A stretch of 64,000 nucleotides of DNA from CALKJU01 sp035326425 (GTDB lineage: Bacteria > Pseudomonadota > Alphaproteobacteria > Geminicoccales > Geminicoccaceae), in the NCBI GenBank assembly GCA_035326425.1, contig DAOLFG010000012.1, positions 1 to 64,000 on the forward strand, in the 5' to 3' direction. The notes below the pieces were generated by a model that did not search any database, was not told the origin of the DNA, and saw only the letters and a list, made by a program, of their open reading frames with translations. Within the stretch, counting starts at the first letter, position 1. Each line of letters opens with the position of its first letter. A program made the position numbers and the translations under genes. Below, in pieces: positions 27,342 to 35,475 of the stretch.

Positions 27342-28513
27342 GCCGCCAGCGCCTGGTCGAGGTCGGCCATGATGTCCTCAGGCGATTCCAGGCCCACCGA
27401 CAGCCGGATCAGGTCGTCGGTGATGCCGAGATGCCGGCGGTCGGCCTCGGGGATCTTCGAATGCGTCGTGCTGACCGGATGGGTGACGAGGCTCTTGGCG
27501 TCGCCGAGATTGTTCGAGATCGCCAGCAGCTTCAGCCGGTTCACCACGGCGAAGGCTCGGGCGCGGTCACCGCCGACATAGAGGCCGACCAGGCCGCCGC
27601 CGCCCGACATCTGCTTCTGCGCCAGGGCGTATTGCGGATGGCTCGGCAGGCCGGGATAGATCACCCGCGTCACCCTGGGGTGGCTTTCGAGGAAGTTTGC
27701 GATCACCGTCGCATTGGCGACGTGCTCGCGCATGCGCAGGTCCAGCGTCTCCAGTCCCTTGAGCAGGGTCCAGGCGTTGAACGGGCTCAGCGCCGGGCCG
27801 GTGTGCTTGAGGTAGGGCTGCAGCAGGTTCTGCTTGAAGGCGGCGTCGCACAGGATGACGCCGCCGAGGCAGCGGCCCTGGCCGTCGATGTGCTTGGTGG
27901 CCGAATAGACGACGATGTCGGCCCCCAGCGCCAGCGGATGCTGCAGGACCGGCGTGGCGAAGACGTTGTCGACGATCACCCGGGCGCCGGCCTTGTGGGC
28001 GAGGCGCGAGACCTCGGCGATGTCGACCAGCTCCAGCGTCGGATTGCCCGGCGTCTCCAGGAACACGGCGTCGGTCTTCCTCGACAGCGCCAGCGCCCAG
28101 GCCTCGAGGTCGGGCCCGTCGACCAGCTCGGTCTCGACGCCGAAGCGGGGCAGGATGTCGGTCAGGATGTAGTGGCAGGAGCCGAACAGGCAGCGTGCCG
28201 CCACCACGCGCGAGCCGGCGCGGAGCTGGCACATCAGGGCGGCGTTGACCGCCGCCATGCCGGTGGCCGTGGCCGCCGCCTCCTCCGAGCCCTCGAGCAG
28301 CGCCATCCGCTCCTCGAAGGTGCGCACCGTCGGATTGCCGACCCGGCTGTACATGAAGCCCGGCAGCCGGTCGGCGAAGCGGCCCTCGGCGTCCTCGGCC
28401 TGGGCGTAGGTGAAGCCCGAGGTGAGGTACAGGGCCTCGCAGGTCTCGCCGAGCGGCCCCCGCTTGTGCCCGCCATGCACGAGCTTGGTCCGAAGGCCCC
28501 AGGATGCGCTCAT
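27338..28513 (-). CDS. metZ: O-succinylhomoserine sulfhydrylase
   Basis: A 391-residue PLP enzyme of the Cys/Met metabolism family that makes homocysteine from an O-acyl-homoserine and sulfide. The PLP lysine lies in VVYSATKHIDGQGRCLGGVI. Other markers are YSRVGNPTVRTFEERMALLE and TPGNPTLELVDI. The opening LRTKLVHGGHKRGPLGETCE and the neighbouring SAM-II riboswitch favour MetZ over cystathionine enzymes. The start at 28513 is preceded by GGGAAGA. The upstream leader carries the aptamer and a strong hairpin, so expression is expected to fall when S-adenosylmethionine is plentiful. Confidence 0.9.
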   Translation of the reverse strand: MSASWGLRTKLVHGGHKRGPLGETCEALYLTSGFTYAQAEDAEGRFADRLPGFMYSRVGNPTVRTFEERMALLEGSEEAAATATGMAAVNAALMCQLRAGSRVVAARCLFGSCHYILTDILPRFGVETELVDGPDLEAWALALSRKTDAVFLETPGNPTLELVDIAEVSRLAHKAGARVIVDNVFATPVLQHPLALGADIVVYSATKHIDGQGRCLGGVILCDAAFKQNLLQPYLKHTGPALSPFNAWTLLKGLETLDLRMREHVANATVIANFLESHPRVTRVIYPGLPSHPQYALAQKQMSGGGGLVGLYVGGDRARAFAVVNRLKLLAISNNLGDAKSLVTHPVSTTHSKIPEADRRHLGITDDLIRLSVGLESPEDIMADLDQALAA

Positions 28514-28530
28514 CGTGTTCTTCCCAAAGC

Positions 28531-28564
28531 AAGACGCCCCGGCCGGGTCGGGCCAGGGCGTCTT
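28531..28564 (-). terminator. Leader hairpin between SAM-II aptamer and metZ ribosome binding site
   Basis: A 14-bp stem (AAGACGCCCTGGCC pairing with GGCCGGGGCGTCTT on the minus strand, one T-G wobble) with a 6-base loop. It is followed by GCTTTGGGAAG, which contains only a short T run and then the metZ ribosome binding site. It could be an attenuator responding to the aptamer or a structure affecting ribosome access. Confidence 0.55.
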
Positions 28565-28569
28565 GCGTC

Positions 28570-28628
28570 CCGGCCTTTTAGCGGTTTGTTTAACGTCGCC
28601 CGCAAGCCAGCCGGCTCAAATCGCGACG
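28570..28628 (-). promoter_or_regulatory. SAM-II riboswitch aptamer
   Basis: On the minus strand the leader holds the SAM-II consensus words in order: CGATTTGAGCCGGC, then a GCTTGCGGGC segment, ACGTTAAACAAACCGCTAAA, and GGCCGGG. These form the pseudoknotted aptamer known in Alphaproteobacteria upstream of methionine and SAM synthesis genes. Compared with common examples there is a small insertion after the CCGGC. It lies about 55 bases upstream of the metZ start, with a strong hairpin in between. Confidence 0.9.
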
Positions 28629-28671
28629 TGCGCAACTGTTACGACGCGGCCGAGGCCGCGGTCAAGGCCGC

Positions 28672-28701
28672 GCGGGCGGGAATGCGGCGCACCCCGCCCG
28701 C
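28672..28701 (-). terminator. Hairpin downstream of the malyl-CoA-type lyase gene
   Basis: A perfect 9-bp stem (GCGGGCGGG with CCCGCCCGC) and 12-base loop placed just after the stop of the lyase gene at 28710. No T run follows in the minus direction, so termination is only suggested by position. Confidence 0.3.
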
Positions 28702-28709
28702 TGGCGGGC

Positions 28710-29690
28710 TCAGCCGGCCTTGGCGATCATCTCGGCCTTGGCGACCAGCGCCTCGGCCTGGCGGATCGAGGCGATGTCGATCAGGCGGCCGTCGAGCGAG
28801 ACCGCACCCTTGCCCTCCTTGCGGGCCTGCTCCATCGCAGCCAGCACGCGGCGGGCGCGATCGACCTCCTTTTCCGACAGGCCCATGACCTCGTTGGCGA
28901 GGTCGACCTGGCTCGGATGGATGGCCCACTTGCCCTCGCAGCCGAGCACGCCCGCCCGATTGGCCTGGGCGCGGAATCCGTCGGGGTCGGAGAAGTCGCC
29001 GAACGGCCCGTCGACAGGCCGCAGGCCGGTGGCGCGCGCCGCCACCACCATTCGGGCGACGGCGTAGTGCCACATGTCGCCCCAATGGGTCTGGCGGGTG
29101 CCGTCCTCGGCCTTGTCGGTCAGCACGGCATAGGCCGGGTTGGGACCGCCGATCTGGGTGGTGCGGGCCCGCGTGCTGGCGGCATAGTCGGCGACGCCGA
29201 AATGCAGGCTCTCGTTGCGCGGCGAGGCGGCGGCGATGGCGTCGACATTGGCCATGCCGAGTGCGGTCTCGATGATCAGCTCGAAGCCGATACGCTTCTT
29301 GCGGCCTCTGGCGGCCTCGACCTGGGTGACCAGCATGTCGACGGCATAGACGTCCGACGCGGTGCCGACCTTGGGGATCATGATCAGGTCGAGGCGGTCG
29401 GAGGCCTGCTCCAGCACGTCGACGACGTCGCGGTACATGTAGTGGGTGTCGAGGCCGTTGATGCGCACCGACAGGGTCTTGCTGCCCCAGTCGATGTCGC
29501 CGATGGCCTGGATGACGTTCCTGCGCGCCTGCTCCTTGGCGTCGGGCGCCACCGCGTCCTCGAGGTCGAGGAAGACGACGTCGGCCTTGCCCTTGGCGGC
29601 CTTCTCGAACAGCTGCGGGCTCGAGCCCGGCACCGCCAGCTCGGAGCGGTTCAGCCGCGGCGTGCACTGCTCGACGATCTTGAAGCTCAT
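28710..29690 (-). CDS. HpcH/HpaI-family CoA-ester lyase (L-malyl-CoA/beta-methylmalyl-CoA or citramalyl-CoA lyase)
   Basis: A 326-residue aldolase of the citrate lyase beta-subunit family. Landmarks are RSELAVPGSSPQLFEKAAKG, VVFLDLEDAVAPDAKEQAR, LSVRINGLDT, the acidic metal ligand in IGFELIIETALG, and GCEGKWAIHPSQ. These closely match malyl-CoA lyases that cleave malyl-CoA to acetyl-CoA and glyoxylate, or methylmalyl-CoA to propionyl-CoA and glyoxylate. The start at 29690 has GAGGGG upstream and overlaps the xerD stop by four bases. Which CoA ester it uses in vivo is not decidable from sequence. Confidence 0.83.
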   Translation of the reverse strand: MSFKIVEQCTPRLNRSELAVPGSSPQLFEKAAKGKADVVFLDLEDAVAPDAKEQARRNVIQAIGDIDWGSKTLSVRINGLDTHYMYRDVVDVLEQASDRLDLIMIPKVGTASDVYAVDMLVTQVEAARGRKKRIGFELIIETALGMANVDAIAAASPRNESLHFGVADYAASTRARTTQIGGPNPAYAVLTDKAEDGTRQTHWGDMWHYAVARMVVAARATGLRPVDGPFGDFSDPDGFRAQANRAGVLGCEGKWAIHPSQVDLANEVMGLSEKEVDRARRVLAAMEQARKEGKGAVSLDGRLIDIASIRQAEALVAKAEMIAKAG

Positions 29691-30607
29691 CCTTCGATCC
29701 CCTCGGTTTGCTTGGGCCTGCTGCCGGCCAGCGGATGATGGCGCTCGACGACCTGGGCCAGACGCTCGGTCTGGACATGGGTATAGATCTGGGTGGTGGC
29801 GATGTCGGCATGGCCGAGCATGGCCTGGACGGCGCGGAGATCGGCGCCGTGCGCCAGCAGGTGGCTGGCGAAGGCGTGGCGCAGCACGTGCGGCGACAGC
29901 CGCGCCGGGTCGATGCCGGCCTCGACCGCCAGCTCCTTCAGCAGCTGGGCGACGCGCTGGCGGGTGAGGTGGCCGCTGCGGCCGAACGACGGGAACAGCC
30001 ACTGCCGCCGCGGGCCGTCGAGGGCGAGGCCCGGACGGACGGCCAGCCAGGCCGCCAGCGCCTCGCGCGCCCGGCCGCCGATCGGCACCATCCGCTCGCG
30101 GCCGCCCTTGCCGCGCACCGTCAGGCAGGCGCGGTCGGCGGCGAGCGCCGAGAGGGTCAGCCCGATCAGCTCGCTGACCCTGAGGCCGGTGGCGTAGAGC
30201 AGCTCCAGCAGCGCCGTCAGCCGCAGCCCCTCCGGCCCCTCGCGGCCGCGGGCGGCGTCGATCAGGGCCGTGACCTCGTCCTCGTCCAGCAGCCTGGGCA
30301 GCGGTCGCGGCAGCCTGGGCCCGTCGATATGGGTGGTCGGGTCGTCGGCCCGCGCCTGCTCGAGGAACAGGAACCGGTGCAGCTGGCGGATCGCCGAGAG
30401 ATGGCGGGCGGCGGTGGAGGCGGCCATGCCGCGTTCCGACAGCAGCGCCAGGTAGGCGCGCACGTCGTCGGGAAGGGCGGTGACCGGCGACCGGCCGTTG
30501 CGGGCCAGCAGCCGGCCGTAGTCCTCGAGGTCGCGGCGATAGGCGTCCAGCGTGTGCGGCGACGCGCCACGCTCGGCGGCCATCATCTCGAGGAAGGGCT
30601 CGAGCAC
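29687..30607 (-). CDS. xerD: Site-specific tyrosine recombinase XerD
   Basis: A 306-residue tyrosine recombinase that, with XerC, resolves chromosome dimers at dif under FtsK control. An N-terminal SAM-like domain (ERGASPHTLDAYRRDLEDY) precedes the catalytic domain with all key residues: Arg in YATGLRVSELIGL, Lys in VRGKGGRERMVP, HxxR in SPHVLRHAFASHLL, His in LGHADIATTQIY, and the nucleophile Tyr just after. The start is uncertain. GTG 30607, 15 bases after the upstream small gene, gives the usual family length; ATGs at 30589 and 30586 are alternatives. Confidence 0.9.
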   Translation of the reverse strand: MLEPFLEMMAAERGASPHTLDAYRRDLEDYGRLLARNGRSPVTALPDDVRAYLALLSERGMAASTAARHLSAIRQLHRFLFLEQARADDPTTHIDGPRLPRPLPRLLDEDEVTALIDAARGREGPEGLRLTALLELLYATGLRVSELIGLTLSALAADRACLTVRGKGGRERMVPIGGRAREALAAWLAVRPGLALDGPRRQWLFPSFGRSGHLTRQRVAQLLKELAVEAGIDPARLSPHVLRHAFASHLLAHGADLRAVQAMLGHADIATTQIYTHVQTERLAQVVERHHPLAGSRPKQTEGIEG

Positions 30608-30621
30608 TGCCGCGCGGCCGG

Positions 30622-30789
30622 TCAGGGCGGCAGGCTGCCGTCGGGCACCACCTCCTCGACCTGCGAGGTCGGCGGCGGAATTTCCCATGTCACCAGGAAG
30701 ATGGCGCCGCCGAGCAGCAGCACGAGGATCAGGAGGAGCAGGATGCGTCCCAATGCGGCACGGCCTTGGCGGAGAGTTGAGCGGCGCAA
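30622..30789 (-). CDS. Small single-span membrane protein upstream of xerD
   Basis: A predicted 55-residue product with a basic N-terminus (RRSTLRQGRAALGR), one strong membrane segment (ILLLLILVLLLGGAIFLV), and an acidic, proline-rich tail (EIPPPTSQVEEVVPDGSLPP). No ATG fits the frame, so TTG 30789 is proposed; TTG 30744 would leave almost only the membrane segment. It ends 15 bases before xerD and is likely co-transcribed with it. The function is unknown. It is divergent from aroK. Confidence 0.55.
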   Translation of the reverse strand: MRRSTLRQGRAALGRILLLLILVLLLGGAIFLVTWEIPPPTSQVEEVVPDGSLPP

Positions 30790-30904
30790 CCGGCGCTTCG
30801 GACCCGCCGGTCGCCGAACGCGGATCGCCGGGCGGAAGGTTGCCCATTTCGGATGCACGCGGTTTATATCGGGCGGGATTTCCGGATTCAACGCCGTAAG
30901 GTCG

Positions 30905-31498
30905 ATGCTCGCCCCCGCCACCCCGCCCCTCCAGCCAGCCGCCGAGATCACGGCGCTCGACGCGCCGCCGCTCCGGCGCACCGTGGCGCTCGTCGGCCTC
31001 ATGGGTGCGGGCAAGAGCGCCGTCGGCCGCAGGCTGGCCAAGGCGCTGGGTGCCGAGTTCGCCGACGCCGACGAGCTGATCGTGGCGGCGGCCGGCATGA
31101 GCATCCCGGACATCTTCGAGAAATATGGCGAGCCCGAGTTCCGCGACCTCGAGCGGCGGGTGATCGCCCGGGTGGTGGACGGGCCGCCGCTGGTGCTGGC
31201 GCTGGGCGGCGGCGCCTTCATCGACCCGCAGACCCGGGCGCACCTGAAGCGCCGGGCGCTGTCGATCTGGCTGCGCGCCGATCTCGACACCCTGGTCGGG
31301 CGGACCATGCGCAAGAAGGGCACGCGACCGCTGTTGGAGCAGGGCGATCCGCGCGCGATCCTGGCGCAGCTGATGGAGCGCCGCTACCCCGTCTATGCCG
31401 AGGCCGACCACACCGTGGAATCCGACGAGCAGCCGCCGGAGAGCGTCGTGGCGCGGATCCTCGACCTCCTGCGCGCCGAGCTGGAGATCCGCCCGTGA
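30905..31498 (+). CDS. aroK: Shikimate kinase
   Basis: A 197-residue P-loop kinase phosphorylating shikimate in aromatic amino acid synthesis. Walker A is GLMGAGKSAVGRRLA, the shikimate-binding Asp lies in FADADELI, the Arg in EPEFRDLERRVI, and the GGGAF loop in LALGGGAFIDP. The lid carries RTMRKKGTRPLLE. An N-terminal extension of about 25 residues precedes the core. Its TGA overlaps the GTG start of aroB, giving a coupled aroK-aroB pair. Confidence 0.94.
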   Translation: MLAPATPPLQPAAEITALDAPPLRRTVALVGLMGAGKSAVGRRLAKALGAEFADADELIVAAAGMSIPDIFEKYGEPEFRDLERRVIARVVDGPPLVLALGGGAFIDPQTRAHLKRRALSIWLRADLDTLVGRTMRKKGTRPLLEQGDPRAILAQLMERRYPVYAEADHTVESDEQPPESVVARILDLLRAELEIRP

Positions 31499-32607
31499 CC
31501 GCCGAAGCCGAGCTGGAGGTGGCGCTGGGCGAGCGCGCCTACGACCTGCTGATCGGCCCGACCCTGCTCGACCGGGCCGGCCGGGAGATCCGCGAGCGGC
31601 TGGGGCAGCGCCGCGTGGTGGTGGTGCTCGACGCCAACCTGCGCCGTACCGCCCATCCGATGCGGCTGATGGCATCCCTGGACGCCGCCGGCCTCGCCGC
31701 CTCCGAGCTCGCCGTGCCGCCGGGCGAGGCCAGCAAGAGCTGGGGCGAGCTGGAGCGGCTGGTCGGCCGCCTGCTCGACCTCGGGCCCGAGCGCGGCACG
31801 GTGGTGGCGGCCCTTGGCGGCGGGGTGATCGGCGATCTCGCCGGCTTCGCCGCCGCGATCACCCTGCGCGGCCTCGACTTCGTGCAGATGCCGACCACCC
31901 TGCTGGCCCAGGTCGACAGCTCGGTCGGCGGCAAGACGGGCATCAACACGGCGCACGGCAAGAACCTGGTCGGCGCCTTCCACCAGCCGCGGCTGGTGCT
32001 GGTCGATACCTCGACCCTCGACGACCTGCCCGAGCGCGAGCTCAGGGCCGGCTATGCCGAGGTAGTCAAGCACGCCTTCATCAAGGACGCCGGCTATTTC
32101 GACTGGCTGGAGCAGCACGGCGCGGCGCTGCTGGCCGGCGACCCGGCGGCGCGCACCGAGGCGATCGCCCGCTCGCTGGCGATCAAGGCGGCGGTGGTGA
32201 AGGCCGACGAGCGCGAGACCACCGGCGAGCGCGCCCTGCTCAATTTCGGCCACACCTTCGCCCATGCCTACGAGAAGCTGGCCGGCTTCGACGGCCGGCT
32301 GCTGCACGGCGAGGCGGTGAGTCTCGGCATGGCCAGGGCGTTCCGGCTGTCGCGGGCGATGGGCATGTGCCCAGGCCAGGACGTCGGCCGGGCGCTGGCG
32401 CATCTCGAGCGCCTCGGCATGCCGGTCCGGGCCTCCGACCTCGGCCTCGCCCCCTTCGGGACCGAGGCGGTGCTGGAGGCGATGCGCGCCGACAAGAAGG
32501 TCGACAGGGCCCGCATCCGCTTCGTCTGCCTGGAGCGCTTGGGCCGGGCGGTGAGCGGTGTCACCGTCGGGGACGACGTCGTGCGCGAGGTGCTGGCCGA
32601 AGGCTGA
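31495..32607 (+). CDS. aroB: 3-dehydroquinate synthase
   Basis: A 370-residue NAD+- and Zn-dependent enzyme converting DAHP to 3-dehydroquinate, the step that opens the carbocycle of the shikimate pathway. Motifs include GGGVIGDLAGFAAAI, MPTTLLAQVDSSVGGKTGIN, the metal ligands in RAGYAEVVKHAFI, LLNFGHTFAHAYE, and LLHGEAVSLGM. The GTG start overlaps aroK. Twelve bases after its stop lies a parS site, and then the convergent phosphoribosyltransferase gene. Confidence 0.95.
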   Translation: MTAEAELEVALGERAYDLLIGPTLLDRAGREIRERLGQRRVVVVLDANLRRTAHPMRLMASLDAAGLAASELAVPPGEASKSWGELERLVGRLLDLGPERGTVVAALGGGVIGDLAGFAAAITLRGLDFVQMPTTLLAQVDSSVGGKTGINTAHGKNLVGAFHQPRLVLVDTSTLDDLPERELRAGYAEVVKHAFIKDAGYFDWLEQHGAALLAGDPAARTEAIARSLAIKAAVVKADERETTGERALLNFGHTFAHAYEKLAGFDGRLLHGEAVSLGMARAFRLSRAMGMCPGQDVGRALAHLERLGMPVRASDLGLAPFGTEAVLEAMRADKKVDRARIRFVCLERLGRAVSGVTVGDDVVREVLAEG

Positions 32608-32618
32608 GGTTCTTGGAA

Positions 32619-32634
32619 TGTTTCACGTGAAACA
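32619..32634. promoter_or_regulatory. parS centromere site 1 (TGTTTCACGTGAAACA)
   Basis: A perfect 16-base palindrome identical to the alphaproteobacterial ParB-binding site. It lies between the convergent aroB and nicotinate phosphoribosyltransferase genes, about 16.5 kb from parB and about 30 kb from the candidate origin. Confidence 0.95.
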
Positions 32635-32646
32635 TCCGGATTCCGC

Positions 32647-33765
32647 CTAGGTCCTGAACAGGAACTCGCGGCCGACCTTGACGCGCTGGACGCCGTCGTA
32701 GGCGATGACGTCGGCGGTGGCGTAGGTCTCGGTCCAGCGCTCCGGCAGGTAGCTGCCGGTGCCGATGACGTCGATCGGCGCCTTGACGCTCGCCATCAGC
32801 TTGCACTTGCTGGGGCTGAAGCCCGAGCTGGCAACGATCCGCACCGTCTGGAACCCGGCCTCGTCGAGGCGCTCGCGCATCCAGTAGACGGCGGCGGCGG
32901 TGACGCCGGTGCCGGTGAGCCAGCGCAACTCCTCCTCGGTGCGGTAGGTGCGGATCGCCTGCGGCGCGTGCCGCTCCAGCACGGCATAGGACTGCGCCAC
33001 GTCCAGCCCCTCGACGAACCGGCCGCCATGGGTGTCGATGCGCACCGCCAGCCGCCCCGCAGCCGCCAGATCGGGGAAGCGGCGGCAGACCTCCAGCGCG
33101 TCGGTGACCTCGCGGCCGAAATAGTCGACCAGCACGGTCAGCGGCTCGTCGGGGAAGGTGGCGTGGAACATCTCGGCGGCGCGCAGCGTGCTGCCGGCAT
33201 AGCCGATCAGCGCGTGCGGCATGGTGCCGAGGCCGCGCGGCTGGCCGAAATAGTGCGCCGTGTCGTCGGTGGCGTTGCCGATGAAGCCCTTGGCCCCGGT
33301 CTCGCGCTGCGCCCGCGCCGAGCCGACGCTGGCGGCGTAGGCCATCATCTCCGCCATCTCGGCGCCGGCGCAGTGCCGCGCGTCCATGGCGAGAAAGCCG
33401 ACATAGGGCAGGTCGGTGCACATGGTGTAGGCGTTGAACGCCGCGACGCAGGCCGGGCCGAGCTTCTGCAGGAACACCGTCTCGAGGTCGACCAGGTGGC
33501 GGAACGAGCCGGTGAGGTAGAGCATCGGCTCGCCGGCGCCGACCCACCGGCCCTCCTCGTAGAGCCGGTCGACCTCGATGTCCGCGCCCCGCTCGACCGT
33601 CACACCCTGCAGCCAGCCGAGCGCCAGCCTGGCGGCGCACAGCACCGGGCGGCGCATGAACACCGCATAGGTGACCCGGCTGTCGCCGAACTTCTCGACG
33701 ATGGCGCGGGTGCGCACGAAATATTTGTCGGTGTAGCGCGCCAGGTCGGCGTCGGTGGGTGACAT
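32647..33765 (-). CDS. Nicotinate phosphoribosyltransferase
   Basis: A 372-residue type II phosphoribosyltransferase that salvages nicotinate into nicotinate mononucleotide for NAD synthesis. The barrel carries RIDTHGGRFVEGLD, RIVASSGFSPSKCKLM and IDVIGTGSYLPERWTE, which place the phosphate-binding glycines. The N-terminus YTDKYFVRTRAIVEKFGD is usual for the family. The start at 33765 gives a full-length protein. It converges on aroB across parS site 1. Confidence 0.85.
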   Translation of the reverse strand: MSPTDADLARYTDKYFVRTRAIVEKFGDSRVTYAVFMRRPVLCAARLALGWLQGVTVERGADIEVDRLYEEGRWVGAGEPMLYLTGSFRHLVDLETVFLQKLGPACVAAFNAYTMCTDLPYVGFLAMDARHCAGAEMAEMMAYAASVGSARAQRETGAKGFIGNATDDTAHYFGQPRGLGTMPHALIGYAGSTLRAAEMFHATFPDEPLTVLVDYFGREVTDALEVCRRFPDLAAAGRLAVRIDTHGGRFVEGLDVAQSYAVLERHAPQAIRTYRTEEELRWLTGTGVTAAAVYWMRERLDEAGFQTVRIVASSGFSPSKCKLMASVKAPIDVIGTGSYLPERWTETYATADVIAYDGVQRVKVGREFLFRT

Positions 33766-33891
33766 GAGGCCCTTCCCATCCCCACATGGGCGCCGGAGCT
33801 AAGAGCCGCGCATGGCGGGCTGTCAATCGCCACCCCTTCCGCTGGCGCGCCCCGCCGCTATGCTCCACTGCAGTTTAGGAGGCTTCCAGTC

Positions 33892-35418
33892 ATGTCCACG
33901 CCGGCACTCACCGTCCGCCTCAATCCGAACGACAACGTCGTCGTCGCCCGTCTCGACCTGCTCGAGGGCACGCCGATCGCGGGCGAGGGCGTCTCGACGG
34001 CGGAGCGGATCCCGGCCGGCCACAAGGTGGCGACCCGGCCGATCGCCAAGGGCGAGCCGGTGCGCAAGTTCGACCAGATCATCGGCTTCGCCACCACCGA
34101 CATCGCACCCGGCCGGCACATCCACGTCCAGAACTGTGCGATGGGCGACTTCGACCGCGACTATGCGGTGGGCCAGGGTGTCCGCAACATCGAGATGGTG
34201 CCGGAGGACCGGCGGCCGAGCTTCCAGGGCTATCTGCGCGACAACGGCAAGGCCGGCACCCGCAACTACATCGGCGTGCTGTCGACGGTGAATTGCTCGG
34301 CCAGCGTCTGCAAGTTCATCGCCGACAAGTTCCCGGCCGAGGAGCTGGCGAAATACCCCAACGTCGACGGCATCGTCGCCATCACCCACGGCACCGGCTG
34401 CGGCATGGCCGACCGCGGCGAGGGCTACGCCACGCTGCAGCGCACGCTGTGGGGCTTCGCCAAGCATGCCAACTTCGCCTCGATCCTGATGATCGGCCTG
34501 GGCTGCGAGGTGATGCAGATCGACTTCCTCACCGAGGCCTACGGCATCAAGGCCGGCCCCTACTTCCGCACCATGACGCTGCAGGACACCGGCGGCACCC
34601 GCGCCACCATCGACCGGGCGCACGCCATGATCCGCGAGATGCTGCCGCACGCCAACGAGTTCGCCCGCCAGCCGATCTCGGTGTCCGAGATCAGCCTCGC
34701 CCTGCAATGCGGCGGCTCCGACGGCTATTCGGGCATCACCGCCAACCCGGCGCTGGGCCATTGCGCCGACCTGCTGGTGCAGAACGGCGGCACCGCCATC
34801 CTGTCGGAGACGCCCGAGATCTACGGTGCCGAGCACCTGCTGACCCGCCGCGCCATCAGCCAGCAGGTCGCCGACAAGCTGATCGAGCGCATCCACTGGT
34901 GGGAGGAGTATTGCGAGCGCAACGGCGGCGAGATGAACAACAACCCGTCGCCGGGCAACAAGAAGGGCGGGCTCACCACCATCCTCGAGAAGTCGCTGGG
35001 GGCGGCGGCCAAGGGCGGCACCACCAACCTGATGGGGGTGTACAAGTACGCCGAGCCGATCGACGCGCGCGGCTTCGTCTACATGGACAGCCCCGGCTAC
35101 GACCCGGCCTCGGCCACCGGCCAAGTGGCTTCCGGCGGCAACATCATCTGCTTCACGACGGGGCGCGGCTCCTGCTTCGGCTTCAAGCCGGCGCCGTCGA
35201 TCAAGATCGCCACCAACACCGCCATGTACCGCCGGATGGAGGACGACATGGACGTCAATGCCGGTGGTATCGTCGACGGCGAGGAGACGATCCAGCAGGT
35301 CGGCAAGCGGATCTTCGACAAGGTCGTCGCCGTGGCCTCGGGCGAGAAGAGCAAGAGCGAGGCCCTGGGCATGGGCGACAACGAGTTCGTGCCCTGGCAG
35401 ATCGGTGCCGTGATGTGA
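33892..35418 (+). CDS. UxaA-family altronate/galactarate dehydratase
   Basis: A 508-residue iron-dependent sugar-acid dehydratase. Residues ~10-85 are the SAF domain (LNPNDNVVVARLDLLEG), and the remainder is the catalytic UxaA domain with GYLRDNGKAGTRNYIGV, HGTGCGM, SLALQCGGSDGYSGITANP, and FTTGRGSCFGFKPAPSIK. Both domains in one chain match altronate dehydratase. The ATG follows TAGGAGGC. No uronate genes adjoin it, so the sugar acid is not fixed. It is the last gene before the AT-rich island. Confidence 0.87.
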   Translation: MSTPALTVRLNPNDNVVVARLDLLEGTPIAGEGVSTAERIPAGHKVATRPIAKGEPVRKFDQIIGFATTDIAPGRHIHVQNCAMGDFDRDYAVGQGVRNIEMVPEDRRPSFQGYLRDNGKAGTRNYIGVLSTVNCSASVCKFIADKFPAEELAKYPNVDGIVAITHGTGCGMADRGEGYATLQRTLWGFAKHANFASILMIGLGCEVMQIDFLTEAYGIKAGPYFRTMTLQDTGGTRATIDRAHAMIREMLPHANEFARQPISVSEISLALQCGGSDGYSGITANPALGHCADLLVQNGGTAILSETPEIYGAEHLLTRRAISQQVADKLIERIHWWEEYCERNGGEMNNNPSPGNKKGGLTTILEKSLGAAAKGGTTNLMGVYKYAEPIDARGFVYMDSPGYDPASATGQVASGGNIICFTTGRGSCFGFKPAPSIKIATNTAMYRRMEDDMDVNAGGIVDGEETIQQVGKRIFDKVVAVASGEKSKSEALGMGDNEFVPWQIGAVM

Positions 35419-35475
35419 GGCTGGAGCAGCGGTCTACCTAGTCGCGTCATTATAGCAGAATAGCATGACACCAAT

